A DNA stretch of 64,000 nt from the NCBI GenBank assembly GCA_019925795.1, contig CM034297.1, positions 45,654,683 through 45,718,682 of the forward strand, read 5' to 3'. Below are positions 24,830 to 36,566 of the stretch, in pieces. A model generated the notes under the pieces. The model saw only the letters and a list, made by a program, of their open reading frames with translations, was not told the origin of the DNA and ran no database searches. The position numbers and the translations under genes were made by a program. This DNA is from Dendrobium chrysotoxum. Taxonomy: Eukaryota; Streptophyta; Magnoliopsida; Asparagales; Orchidaceae. Within the stretch, counting starts at the first letter, position 1, and the number at the start of each line of letters is the position of its first letter.

Positions 24830-26653
24830 TGTAACGCCCTAAAATCAAATTTGAAAGAATTATCTATTTTATATTTTTAATTAATTAACAAAGGCTTTTA
24901 AATAAGTAGTGAAAATAATTAACAATTATATACCTCAAAATATTACACTATATTTATTTTTCAATATTAATATACAATAACCAGGATTTTCAATATAATT
25001 ACTAATTTATCACAAACTCTTGACAAAAAAATATAACAAAATCTAAAAAAAATCTGATGATCTCTTTCAACCTCACTCCAACTGGTCATTACCCCTTTCA
25101 TGAACTAAAATCATTTAAATCACATATAATGAGCTAAAAAACTTAGTAAGAAAACTAAAACTCTGTCACTACATTCAATGCAAGGCAAAAGAATTAACAT
25201 GTATATTTAATTTTAGTCAATGTCAATAATTATTTAATATGGGTGATAAATATCTCAAAAATCAATAATAAAATTAATATGATCAGTGAAATAAAAAAAA
25301 ATCTATCAAATAATAAGATATATGATAAATAGTAGTATCACCCAATGAATCATGTCAATATGCTATGCTATATATATATCAATATTAATGCTAGTATGAG
25401 CTATCAATCTATCAATCAGTTTAATATACCATCAGGTAAATATCATCATGAGTAAAATTATGAAAAGTAAGGCATGACTTTCAGCTTTAGTGTAGTGTTT
25501 TTCAATATTATTATCCCAACTGCTTCTTAGTTGATCATCAGTCATATTAATTATTACTTGTTCAATTAATCAATTATTATTACAACTATCTTTCAATAAT
25601 CATTAAGAGTCGTCACCATTTACCGGTCAACGTAATTCGAGCAATCAGTTACATGCTACAACTAGGATTGCTCCATAAATCTATTATTTAAAGGAAAGCT
25701 ATCAGGTCCTCATGCCTGCACAGGATATTATATTTTAAGAGTCAACCTATACTCATTATAGTGTTAACAATTAGCCTTTCTTGCTTACATGCAAATGTTA
25801 TCTTTTTTATGCAATGAAGTTAATATCATATATAAAATGCAAAAATATATAAATACAGGAAAATCTATCAAATTTGTACACTATACATTTACTTCAAAAA
25901 ATTATATCTTTTAATTTAACCAGTGAAAATTCAATATATTATAGTCAAAATGCTCATATTAACGAGATTTATCACATAGAAAAAGTTATGCAATGAAAGT
26001 TTATGAATACAAAATTATTCTCATTTTTCGGTAACGAAAATATAAATTTGATAAGAAAAATATCAAAAATATAAAATTATTGAAATTAGAGATATGGTAA
26101 TTATTTCTTATAGTGAGACGAGTAATTTTTCTAACAGGCTTGACAGACAAAACAAGCACCGGACCTTCAAAACTAAGTTTTCTTTTTCTCTCTCTCCTCA
26201 CTTTTCTCTTAAATTTTACTAACCTACTCTCTGTTGCCAAAATGAATAGGGAAAAAATATTAAAAGCTTATTTGATGAATTTTATAAAGTGGTTTAAGAA
26301 ATTTCTAATAAAATAATAATATAATATTATTTAATTATAAAATTTAATTAATTATTAACATAAAATTCATATAAATTCTTTTATGAATTCAAAAATTATA
26401 AAAAAATATTCATAAAATAAATTATTTTATTTAAAAAAATATTGGTAAAATCAATTTGCAAAACGGACACTTGTCGGTCCTCATACCTACAAGCATCAAT
26501 TTTTTAAGGATTTGCATGAGAGCCAAAAAATTATGAAAAAATTCATGTAATTAAAATATTTCAATATACATACTATGGAGAAGACGATTTTTAAATTTGA
26601 CTTAAAATGACTTTTAAAAAAAATCTATTAAGTTTAAAATATAGGTTATTACA
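24830..26653 (-). repeat. 5' LTR of gag-only element
   Basis: About 1824 bp, partner of 21376-23223. Ends in TTATTACA at 26653. Short ATG frames inside (for example 26001-26240) are not coding in context. Confidence 0.88.
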
Positions 26654-28509
26654 CATGCAGAGACTTGAAAGTAAATCCTCAAAAGCTACCTCTAAGCTAA
26701 CAATAAGAGGCTTCTCAAGAGAACTATCCCTAGAGAACCATTCCAATAGCAAAAGAGACTTAAACGCTTGAAATAAATGATTATGCCATGTATGTGGTCC
26801 AAATATAAGGCATAAATGAACTTGATTGATTGCACAATTTTTGTGAATAATAAAGTACATATGACATGATAACAAATATATATGATATTAGAGATCAAAT
26901 AAAAAAATGTCCAAAACACCACAATTTTCAACACATTCTAGAAAATACAAAGCTACCAACATCAACAAAAAGTTAAGCCAAATTGATTCGAGAAATGCAA
27001 GAAAAAACCAACACATGATTCCAATATAACCAAATGATTAGAGTTATTAAGTAATACTTATATATGTGCATATGCCTTTAAGGTACCTAGTAGGTGGTTG
27101 ACAGGTTGTGACAAGAGTACTTGCTTAGCAAGCTCCATAGTGGAACTCGTCCAAGGATCATTAAGATTCCACTCGTTAGAAAGCACTAAGAGAAGTTGCT
27201 CCTTAAAGGGGGAATCAAGGGGTCCTCATGGATCATGAGTCACCATATAAAAGAAGATTGGTCGTCAAAGCTACTTGTCATCATCCACGGTGGGGTGCCA
27301 TCATTCATGCTTGGCACTATATTTATAGGAAAGCACCTACTTAGGATCTTATATTGCCCTACCACAATCAACCAACCATGGAGTTTATCTTCCCTGTAAT
27401 TAAATCTCACTCTCCCTCTTCTCTAGGCAATCTGAAACACCAACATAGGTCGCAGGTAACTATAGGAACCTTACTAGTTAGGGCTCCCTCCAACTCAATA
27501 CTCACTAACAGACTTGCCTGTGCACACTTGCTCGTACACACTGGGCACCATCAAATCACCTAGAGATATATTATCAAGTTTGTGCATAACCATTCTCCTT
27601 TCATATAGTTAGGAGGTAATACATGTCTAATGAATTATGTACTGAGAGTCATTAAAATATTCTATTTTCTATTTCTTTGTAGGTGTAACATTTTTTGTAT
27701 CCCTCATATCCCTATAAATAAAGAGTGAAGAGGAATCTTTTGGATTTTTTGATTCTTTGAGATCTTCACCATGTATACTTGATAGTTATTACTCTCTCCA
27801 ATCTCACATATATATTTTTGGTCATTTATTTAGAGTTTGTCTACTAGTAGAGTCAACTGTCATCTATAGATAAATTTGATTTCAATGATTCTTATCTATA
27901 AATAATTTCAAAAAAAAATATTTAAACCTTATAAGACTGTCTTCCACAATGTATAGTTCAAATTGGTTCGAGCACTAGTCCAAAGTACAAAGCGGGGGTG
28001 TGGATCTAGCAATAATCTATAAAGCACAAGATGGTAGGCAAAGGATAAATTTTTCAAAATAAAAATGGTCTCAAGGATTTTACATAAAATAGAAACTGGA
28101 AAAAAAAATTAATGCTAGTCATTTTACTCAGGCAACGACTAGCTCTGACATGGTGCGGAAGGACTTGTGACATGGCGAGAAGTTATGTGGGGAGTGGGAC
28201 TTTGCGTGGTGAGCAAGGCCCACATGTGGGGGCAAGTTGTTCACTAATCGAATGATTATTCTAGTCATTCACTACTCACATGATTGACTGGGTCACGTAG
28301 GCAAGTTAGACAGACGAGTGAGTCGATCAGGAAATAAAAATTTTTACTTGTCCTAGCGATTTGATTAGGAAATAAATTTTTTTCTTTTTAGTTTTTTATT
28401 TTAATTTTTCTTTTCATTTTTTTTAAGTTTTCTTCTTTTTGTTTTTTTAATCATGTTTTAGATTTGCATTTTATAAAAATTAATTTTTATATTTTACTTA
28501 TAATTTTAT

Positions 28510-28513
<4 letters not shown>
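26654..28513. other. intergenic DNA, possible LTR debris
   Basis: No gene recognised. CCCTATAAATAAAGAG at about 27711 resembles a TATA box with a following leader-like TC-rich stretch, as in a retrotransposon LTR, but no partner repeat is present in the window. Confidence 0.4.

Positions 28514-28548
<35 letters not shown>
28514..28548. repeat. (TA)n microsatellite
   Basis: About 17 uninterrupted TA units. Confidence 0.95.
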
Positions 28549-28554
<6 letters not shown>

Positions 28555-28799
28555 AGAGACTTTATTTATATAATATTATAAATAAAAAATAAATTTCTAT
28601 ATATTTTTCTTTTAATTATAAATTTTAAATCATTTCTTAAATTTTAAAAATTATATAAATAAAGTCTCCTTTATATATTTATAAATTTATAGTCATTAAA
28701 ATTAAAAAATAAATTTAAAATCATATCTAAAGTTAGAAACTAATTTTTATTATAAATGATTTAAAAAAATTAATAAAAATAAGAAAATAGAAAAGATAA

Positions 28800-29320
28800 A
28801 AAAACCAAATAAATCAAGTAGCTAGCACTACTAGGGATTGTTTTTTTTTTCTTTTAAATTTTTTGAAGTTTTATCTAATTATAGTATCATTTATAAATAT
28901 ATATTTATAAAAATAAAAATTAATAAAAGAGAAAAAAATAAAAAAAATGAAATAAATCAAGTCGCTAGCACGGCTAGAGATTGGATTTTTTCCCTTTTAA
29001 TTTTTTTAGTTTATCATTCATAGATATATATTTATAAAAATGAAAATAAAAATAGAAAACTAGAAAAAGAGAAAATGAAATAAATAAAGTCGCAAGCGCC
29101 ATTAGCGACTAGTTTTTTTTTTCATTTTTTATTTTTTTTAGTTTTATTTAATTTATAGTATTATTTTTAAATATATATTTATAAATATGAAAATAAAAAA
29201 ATAAAAAAATAAGAAAACTAAAAAAAGAAAAAAAAAGAAATGGTTTAATTAAAATTTATATATATTTATAAAAAAAAGAAAAAAAAAACAAAATATGCTA
29301 GCTACTACTTTTTTTCTTTC
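28800..29320. repeat. degenerate tandem repeat with GCTAGC core
   Basis: The core AAATCAAGT.GCTAGCAC.RCTAG recurs at 28821, 28974, 29092 (GCAAGCGCC) and 29297, each followed by a T-run, AGTTTTATYTAATTTATAGTA, ATAAATATATATTTATAAA and an A-rich tract. Spacing of 118 to 205 bases shows unequal decay. Confidence 0.65.
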
Positions 29321-29570
29321 ATAATTTTTATTTAATTTATATTATTATTTATAAATATATAATTTAATTAAAATATATATTTATTTATAGAAAACAAAAT
29401 AAAAAAGAAATAATAAAAAAATAGTTTAATTAAAATTTATATATATTTATAAAAATGAAATAAAAAAATCTAAAAAAGAAAATAATAAAATAAAAAAATG
29501 AAGAAAAATGGGTGGGCCACCCACAACATGCCATCCTCAATTTCCTCGCCATGTCACCATGGTATTATTT

Positions 29571-29842
29571 GGGAGATTTACATATATACCATTTTATTTC
29601 ATACTATTTATATATCTAATACCTAAAACTTTAATATTACATTTCAACAACTCATATAAAATTTTAATATCAAATATATCCCTTATATATTTTATTCTTA
29701 CCACCCATAACACCTTATAAATTTTAATATTTCATTTCATGCACGCATATTTGTTCTATAAATGATAAATATGTAATATTAAAATTTTAGGTATTAGATA
29801 TGTAAATAATATAAAATAAAATGATATTTATGTAAATCCCTC
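29571..29842. mobile_element. MITE-like inverted-repeat element, 272 bp
   Basis: The left arm from 29571 (GGGAGATTTACATATATACC...) and the reverse complement of the right arm ending at 29842 agree at about 64 of 72 bases. Flanks TTATTT (29565-29570) and TTATTT (29843-29848) are identical. No coding capacity. Superfamily not assigned; the whole could fold into a long hairpin. Confidence 0.82.
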
Positions 29843-29848
29843 TTATTT

Positions 29849-30602
29849 TAAAATATTTCTCTTTTCGTTTTTTTTTTTAACTTAAAAAACTAATAAAAAT
29901 TTTTATTTAAAAAATGTGTGCGATAAGCAAATTGGGCGAAGATTGCATTTTCGTCGTTTGAGGGTTTGGGGAAACGGAAGCATATGGCAATGGAAGTGGA
30001 AGGCGAGAGGGTCTTCGCATCTTTTACGAGCTGAGATCTCTTGCTGTAAGCGTCTTTGGTCCTTCTTCTTCTGTTTAAGCTCAACGCTTTCTGTGTAGCT
30101 TGTAATTAGGGCTTTCTAGAAAGCGGAATTTTTCCCCGGCTTCGGCGATGAACACAATTTCTGCTACATTTCTGTGTGTTTTTAGTGTCAATATTCTTTC
30201 ATTTTCATTCAATCTTTAATTTTTATCTGATTTCTGTCAGGTTCTATCTGACATTCCTTCTGAAAAGCTTGGTCTATGTTGATGCTTGTGACTTATTCGG
30301 TGTTTATTGTTAATAAGGTGCTGCCCACAGCGGAAAGTATTTTCTCTTCGTGATATATGATGGAACGATCTTCTTGTTTTGTAAAACATCCGAGGGCTTT
30401 CTGCTTTTGTGTGGGGTTTAAGGTCCATCTAGTATTGCATGCAAATCATGATCTAAGTTTGGGGGATATCTTCTTGCATTTTTAAGGCACTCATTTTCCT
30501 TTGCTAGACTAGCGAATGCTGCATTATAACATTTTCATTTCAAGCAGTGAGAAGAGTGAAATTATGAATTCTAGACACTTTGCAGGGAAGATTCCTCTAT
30601 TT
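29849..30602 (+). other. GC-richer gene-like stretch, unassigned
   Basis: Base composition at 29915-30180 rises above the surrounding AT-rich DNA and looks like a plant 5' exon: ATGGCAATGGAAGTGGAAGG at 29984, then a stop after 16 codons, and a donor-like GTAAGC near 30047. I cannot name a protein. It may be a pseudogene end or an untranslated first exon. Confidence 0.3.
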
Positions 30603-30605
30603 TTA

Positions 30606-31659
30606 GGGCTTGTTTAACAACAAGTAGGATTTATTAAATCCTGTAAATTCGAATTTAGTAAATCCTGAAAATTATTTTGCAATGTAGTTGTTAAATCTCG
30701 TTAAATTCTATGAAACTATTTAATAATATAATTCAAGATTTAAGATGATTAGTTTATTTAAAAATTAAATTAATTATGTTTTAAATTTAATTTATATGTT
30801 AAGTATGAATTACTTATTAATTTTAATTTTGATTGCTATCAATGATATAATGATATATTTGATATTTAATTATATTAATAATTCTCTAATTAATTAATTA
30901 ATTATTTTTAAAATATTTAATTATTTAATTAATATTCCTATTAATAATTTAATTAATTATTTAATTGTTATATAGTTAAGTTTAATTATAAATTATACTA
31001 TTAATTATCTCATTAATTATTTAAGTAATTTATACTCATTAATTATTTAATTATTATTTATGCTATTAATTATATAATTAATAATTTCTATTTCAAATTA
31101 TATTAATTAAGCTAATTATATTAATTATGAATTATTAATTACTCTATTAATTATTTAATTAAGTTGAATTAGATAATTTATTTATGTATTAATTATATTA
31201 CTAATTATTTAATTTGTTTACTTAAATTATTAATATTTTAAATTATATTAATTAATTTAAATTAAATTAATTTCTTCAAATAGGCTAGAGGCATTTAGAT
31301 TTGCTTTTCATCATCTCTATTTCGTGCTGTTCGACTTCGTTGCTTGTGAGGTAGAGTTTTGGACGAGTCACTTTTTTGGCTCCTTCGTTGCTGTTCGACT
31401 TCGCTCCTTTGACGACGTTCCCTTATTGTCGGATCGGAAGTCATGACATTATAATCGAAAGAAACGGGAGCTCGCTTGCTGTGAAGGTAACTATCTTTCT
31501 CCCTTTCGCGCGCTTCTTCGGCCAAATCTCATAAATCCGTGATTTACAGTACAAAGGGGGAGACGGGGGATTTATTCCGCCGTGAGATTTAGTGGGCGCT
31601 AAATCACGTTATGCAGGATTTGGCATAAATCCTATTAAATCCTGCATGCAAACAACTCC
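30606..31659. mobile_element. PIF/Harbinger-like non-autonomous element, about 1.05 kb
   Basis: Left end GGGCTTGTTTAACAAC and reverse complement of right end GGAGTTGTTTGCATGC are related terminal repeats, each followed by AGGATTTA-type blocks. TTA flanks both sides (30603-30605 and 31660-31662), as expected for PIF/Harbinger insertions. The interior is a long TTAATTA-rich tract (30710-31270) followed by a GC-richer 340-base block (31280-31620) containing a 76-codon minus-strand frame rich in Arg, Glu and Ser. No transposase seen. Confidence 0.72.
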
Positions 31660-32849
31660 TTAATGTTTTGTTCTATAAAATGGATTAATGTTAATAAGGA
31701 TGGATGTTTAGTTTTTGGGAGGATTCTACTTATTTTACTGCTAGTTGCTTGTTTTTACACATCCAAATACTTTATTATGAATTAGTAATTCGTGTTCTTG
31801 ATTCTTCACAAGTAATATGTCCTATCTGGATTATGAACTATCTTCTTGTTCCTCTATCCTCTTACCATGGTAATTAATGTTATTTCTTTAGTTTCATTCA
31901 TTTTATGTAGCTGTTTTGCACATCGAGTTTTATGCCAGCGGCTCATTACTTTTTATAAATGTTGGCACTAATTAATTCCTCTCTTATTCAATGCTCATGA
32001 GATAGTTATACCTACCTTATGTTATGTTGGAGCGTATGTGCGTATGTAAGGTCTATTGGTTTCCGTGTACTTTTTGGTTCCAAGATAGAGATTTGGGTTT
32101 GGAATATATGATACATGAATTTTGAATGTACCTTATGTTTGGGTGGACATAAGGTATATTGGCATGGATGTATGTTATGTTTTCCATTGGACTACTAGTT
32201 AAGATTTTTATTTCTGACAATACCATATTAGAATATTTTTTCACAAGGTTTGATTAAGAAATTTGTTATGTTTGTATGGTTTGTAAGGTACAATCAATGC
32301 ATAGTTCAGCATGATTATGATTAATGCATGAAAATTAGTGTAGGAAAACTTAAATTCAAAATTTATCAAGTACAACTTTGGACTTAAATGAACTAGATTG
32401 ATGCAACAAGAGCTTGCATCTCTGAGTTAGTTGTTGACTTTGAACTCCTTTAGCTCTTCCCATTTTAGAAGAATTCTACCATGAGCTAGTGTAGTTGTTG
32501 TTTCTTTCCAAAATGTTTGGGTGCTTTAGCTCGTCAAATACATGTCATCCATGAAGGTTTTTCCTTTTGCATGTTGATGTATTTGTGGGAACCACCTTCT
32601 GTTGTGGCCATAATTTCAATACATTTGATTACATCAAAAAGTAGATTATTTTACTTTATAAGCTGTCTTATTTTTGATTGAGTTGTTTGTGAAATTGTAG
32701 GTGTTTGATATTGAGCATATGAAGCTTGAAGGAGAAGGAAAAAGAGAAAAATCCAAACTTTGTTTGATGATTTGTGGTATAAAGTTATATTATTAGATTT
32801 TTCATATTGAAAATTGGATTAAATCTACAATTCCTTGGAATATCAAACT

Positions 32850-32852
<3 letters not shown>

Positions 32853-32894
<42 letters not shown>
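32853..32894. repeat. (TA)n microsatellite
   Basis: About 21 TA units. Confidence 0.95.
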
Positions 32895-32898
<4 letters not shown>

Positions 32899-33889
32899 CA
32901 AATTTTTTATGAGCATGTTCATGCCATAACTAATTTTTAAGAGCTGAGTCAACCTTTCTTTGTGCATGTGAATCATTGTGTTGCACGTTTTCCATGTATA
33001 TATTACTAACAATTTTGGTTGACTTATAATTAAAAAATAATTAACAAGCTTCTTTTGAATATTTTCATGTAAAATTTTGCATATGCCATGCAAAAGGTTG
33101 AGCAAATTCATTTGGCTTTGATGTATAGGCAATTCTACTAGATATGCATATTTTTAAGGTTCATAACAAGTGATTATATCAATCAGATTCATGCTTGTGA
33201 ACTTATTGACAAATGAGTTAGATGTAAACGCAGTCATAGGTAACATTAATCCCAACTAGATATATGATTCGAATAGACATCATAAAAAATTACTAGAACT
33301 CTATTTATTACCTTAGTTATGCTATATTTTTTAGTATGATAAGTAGTGCAACATAGAAGTTTGGTTACAATTTTCTCCCATACATCCCCCAAAAATACCT
33401 CATAATTTGAAAATCTAATCAACTCAATAAAAATATGTAAACAAAATAAACCAACAATTTAATCAAATAATAGCTTGGCTACATATTAAGCATTAATAGT
33501 TTGTTATTGGTTGTATCATAAAAAATGTTAGGCGTACTTCAGGCAATATGATTGCCTAACACTCAAGGTGCTAGGCATCATATTAGATGCTTGCTTGAGC
33601 AAAGAGAGACATCAAAAGAGAAAGCACTATTTTACTTGGTAAAATTATTTTAAATATGAGGAATACTTTTCAATGATTTAAAATGATAATCATCAGAATG
33701 AATTATGTTAGGAAAAAATATTAATGATTTGAAGTTTCTTGGCATTTTAATTTCCAAAACTTTGTTATGTAGATTATCTTAAAAAAAGAATCAAACACAT
33801 GCTTAAACAACTTAAACAATTAAATTATTTAAGTTTGTAGGATGTATAATCTAGGTTTAATATAATTGTTCTCCTCATTTTCATTCATT

Positions 33890-34290
33890 CTACAAGTGTA
33901 ATCGAGTTGAGCCAAACTTGATTCATTATTGCCTTGAGCTTTGATAACTATTGATTATCATTATCATCATTATCAATGCTATGGGTGTATTTAGTTGAGT
34001 AAATATGAGCCACAATTGACTCAAGCTCTATTAACTCTAACTCATGACATTGAGTATTTCACTGCATACTTGATCTTGAGCTGAGTTGAGCTTGAGCCAT
34101 AATTGACTCGAGCTCTAGTGACAACTAACTCAAGGCTTTGAATATATCTCTTTCTACTAGGCCTTGAGCTCAAACTATGGTTGGGCTTGAGAATCAAGTT
34201 TGGAGCTGAAGCTCTATTGGCATGGTAGTCACTAAGCTTGAGCTTGAGTTTAGCTTGATAATTTATGGCTCAATAACTCAAGCTCAAGCA
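33890..34290. repeat. degenerate GAGCTTGAG/CTCAAGCTC repeat
   Basis: The palindromic words AGCTTGAGCT, CTCAAGCTC and TTGAGCC recur more than a dozen times over 400 bases at irregular spacing (for example 34000-34040, 34075-34130, 34225-34290). Confidence 0.6.
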
Positions 34291-36097
34291 TGGGCCCAAT
34301 GTTGAATCATTTATCAAGAAGCCCTATTGTGTAATATTGTCCGTGGATGAAGAAAGTATTCTTGATATTTTTTAAATTATGCCTCCAACATCAAACCTAA
34401 GCTAGATATTAGTATGATGTTATGCAGATTTTTTTTTTAATGAAAATGTGAAAACGTCCCAGGTCTAGAAGCTAAACATCAAAGGTTCACTTTAATATAG
34501 AAGTTGTAAAAACTTGCAGACCTACTAGATGACAGAATATGTGATTATGAAAGCATCTTATTTAGATTTCCATTCAAATTACTGTAGAAAACTTTGCAAA
34601 TTTCTATTCAATTATTCAATAACTGCATTTGGATTCATGAAGCATAAAATATGGAGAACAATATTATCCAGTGATAATGGAGCAAAATATTATCCTAGTT
34701 TTTGGTAGATCAGAGGATGTGGTAAAGCCACATTAATACTAATGTTAACAAGGCTCAACAATAACACCACCTTAGTACCAAGACGTAAAACTATTAACCA
34801 ACTTTAGTGCAGCTCCAGTGTCATTTACATCAGAATATCAAAAACTAATTAACAATTTACAAAATTCTTTTAATTCTTAGTCAAGCACAACTAAAATGTC
34901 ATTGGTGTATTCCAAGAAAGAGGAAACTTCATCATGTTCAAGGTAGAAAGGACCACCAAGCAAGATCTATGGAAGGCATGGCAATGTCAAATGAATTTTA
35001 AAATGATATTGCTGATGACTAAGCCCAAAAAACAAACAACAATTCATGCATTTTATTTCTTGCCATGTTAATGAAAGGAAAACATCTATAATTGAAGAAA
35101 TGTACGCAGAAAAAGAACATAAATTATTATATGAAATGTAAATTGATGTTGTACTTGTCCATAAATCACGATAGATCATTGAAAGCTACACTCTCAACTT
35201 CAATGGTCTTCATCTCATCATCTTCACTTTTTGCAGGAAAAAAAAATGTTGTATTAGCAACAAAGTATGCTTTAAGATCTGGTTATGGTTATTTTCATCT
35301 CTTCGTCATCCTCTTCTTCTTATGAAGGTACCACAATTAAGAATTATTTTGTGCATAAATTAACTAGAATCCCTTCAAAAAATATCAATCATATCTACTT
35401 CAACTATTACCTTCATTCGTCCATTAAATCCATAGTGAAAGTCTAGCTTGAACCAAATATTAGAACTTAGATTGTTTCTACTCCTAATCTAGAACATAAA
35501 AGCCAACTACTCTCTCATCTAAATTGCTATTGACTCAAAAGTGAATATACTAAACTATCATTAGATCTAGGCAATTTTGAATGTGCTGTGTGGAGTTTAA
35601 TAAACAAACCTAGAAACATGTTCGGGACCCGCCCGCATTGGATGTGTGGAAGGGCTGATTTGTGATGAAGGTACTTCCTCTTAGTAATGAGTTTGATTCT
35701 AGGTTGTCAAGTTCTTTGATTTGAAGATGAGTAAATGTTCTAGCGGGCTTTGCCTTTAGGGTGGAAGGAACAAGAAACTGAATCTGATGTAGCATCAAGA
35801 TAAAGGCCTAGGCTAGATCACAGATCAAGGTTCTATATCAAGATTTGGGATGTTCATTTTGCACAATTCTCCATGCAAGCTCATGAACGTCTAATAATCC
35901 TCTTAAAATTATGGAAGAGTAATTAAAAAGCTTAATTTAAGTCTTCTTGATTGTAGGGGGGCCATTTTAGTCAATAAGATAATAATCTGCATAAATTTAT
36001 TGATTTTAAGATCATTCTACTTGACTTATATGACCAATCCGAATTTTCATCTATTTGGAAGCTTTTAATTTAATTTTATTTCTCATATTTTCTTTCT

Positions 36098-36339
36098 TCA
36101 CATAAAATGACGGCCTTCCGATGAACCGATTAGGCGAGTGGATGTGTTAGATTTGGCCTATTTTAAGAAAGGTAGAGGTAGAACTAAAAAAATTTGGTTA
36201 GAAAATAATAGAAATGACCTTTCTTTATTAGATCTAAATGAGAATTTGACTCTTAACACGACACAATGGAGAAAAAGGATTTATATAGCCGACCCCACGT
36301 TGTGGGATAAAAGCTTGATATTATTGTATATATTGTTGG
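36098..36339 (+). mobile_element. RTE LINE, 5'-truncated (copy B)
   Basis: 242 bases matching the last part of LINE A from CACATAAAA.GACGGCC to the 3' end (CCCCACGTTGTGGGATAAAAGCTTGATATT). Near-duplicate flanks TATTTTCTTTCT (36086-36097) and TATTTTCTCTCT (36340-36351), 11 of 12 bases. It retains the C-terminal LINE codons (KKGRGRTKKIWLENNRNDLSLLDL), which explains the 74-codon frame here. Not a gene. Confidence 0.85.
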
Positions 36340-36351
36340 TATTTTCTCTCT

Positions 36352-36561
36352 GTTTATATTAAGACATGTCATCAATTCATGTAATAGTATTTTATTGGCT
36401 AATAAGGCTTTCCAAAGTTGTCTAGGCTTGGAAAAGATCTATAAATAGGACCTTGCTTTGTAACTTTTGATTCATTGAGTATAAATTATTTTTGCTTGCT
36501 CAGTTTCATATGGTAAGGCTTGATGGCATCAAAAGTTGAGTCTTTAGTCATCTCTTCTTTC
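36352..36561 (+). promoter_or_regulatory. promoter part of a Gypsy 5' LTR
   Basis: CTATAAATAGGA at 36439-36450 is a good TATA box, followed by a TTTGATTCATTGAGTATAAA leader like those of plant Gypsy LTRs. The sequence is cut at 36561 by the LTR-LTR insertion and appears to resume at 40963, leading to the primer-binding site at 41422. Confidence 0.55.
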
Positions 36562-36566
36562 TTTTG

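Larger units (their letters stand above)
21376..26653 (-). mobile_element. non-autonomous gag-only LTR element (TR-GAG-like), minus strand
   Basis: Two long related repeats (21376-23223 and 24830-26653) bracket 1606 bases. Both start TGTAA and end ATTACA. The flanks CATGG (21371-21375) and CATGC (26654-26658) match at four of five bases. On the minus strand the right copy is followed by ATTAATATCAGAGAG, a decayed Met-tRNA-type primer site, and the left copy is preceded by the purine tract AAGGTGGAGAGAT, so transcription runs leftwards. The interior carries Gypsy-type gag and no pol, the arrangement described as TR-GAG (LTRs plus gag only). Confidence 0.85.
31663..36085. other. intergenic DNA without recognised gene
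   Basis: About 4.4 kb. An exon-like stretch follows a TTTGTGAAATTGTAG acceptor at about 32700 (GTGTTTGATATTGAGCATAT, then Lys/Glu-rich codons to 32770), but no neighbouring exons can be joined to it with confidence. ORFs across 32785-33132 encode the (TA)n run and are artefacts. Confidence 0.4.

Noticed and set aside
32785..33132. 115-codon frame with an (IY)n stretch
   Set aside because: Encoded by a (TA)n microsatellite; no homology visible.
36138..36362. 74-codon frame
   Set aside because: C-terminal fragment of a 5'-truncated LINE (copy B), same codons as LINE A near 14100-14230.
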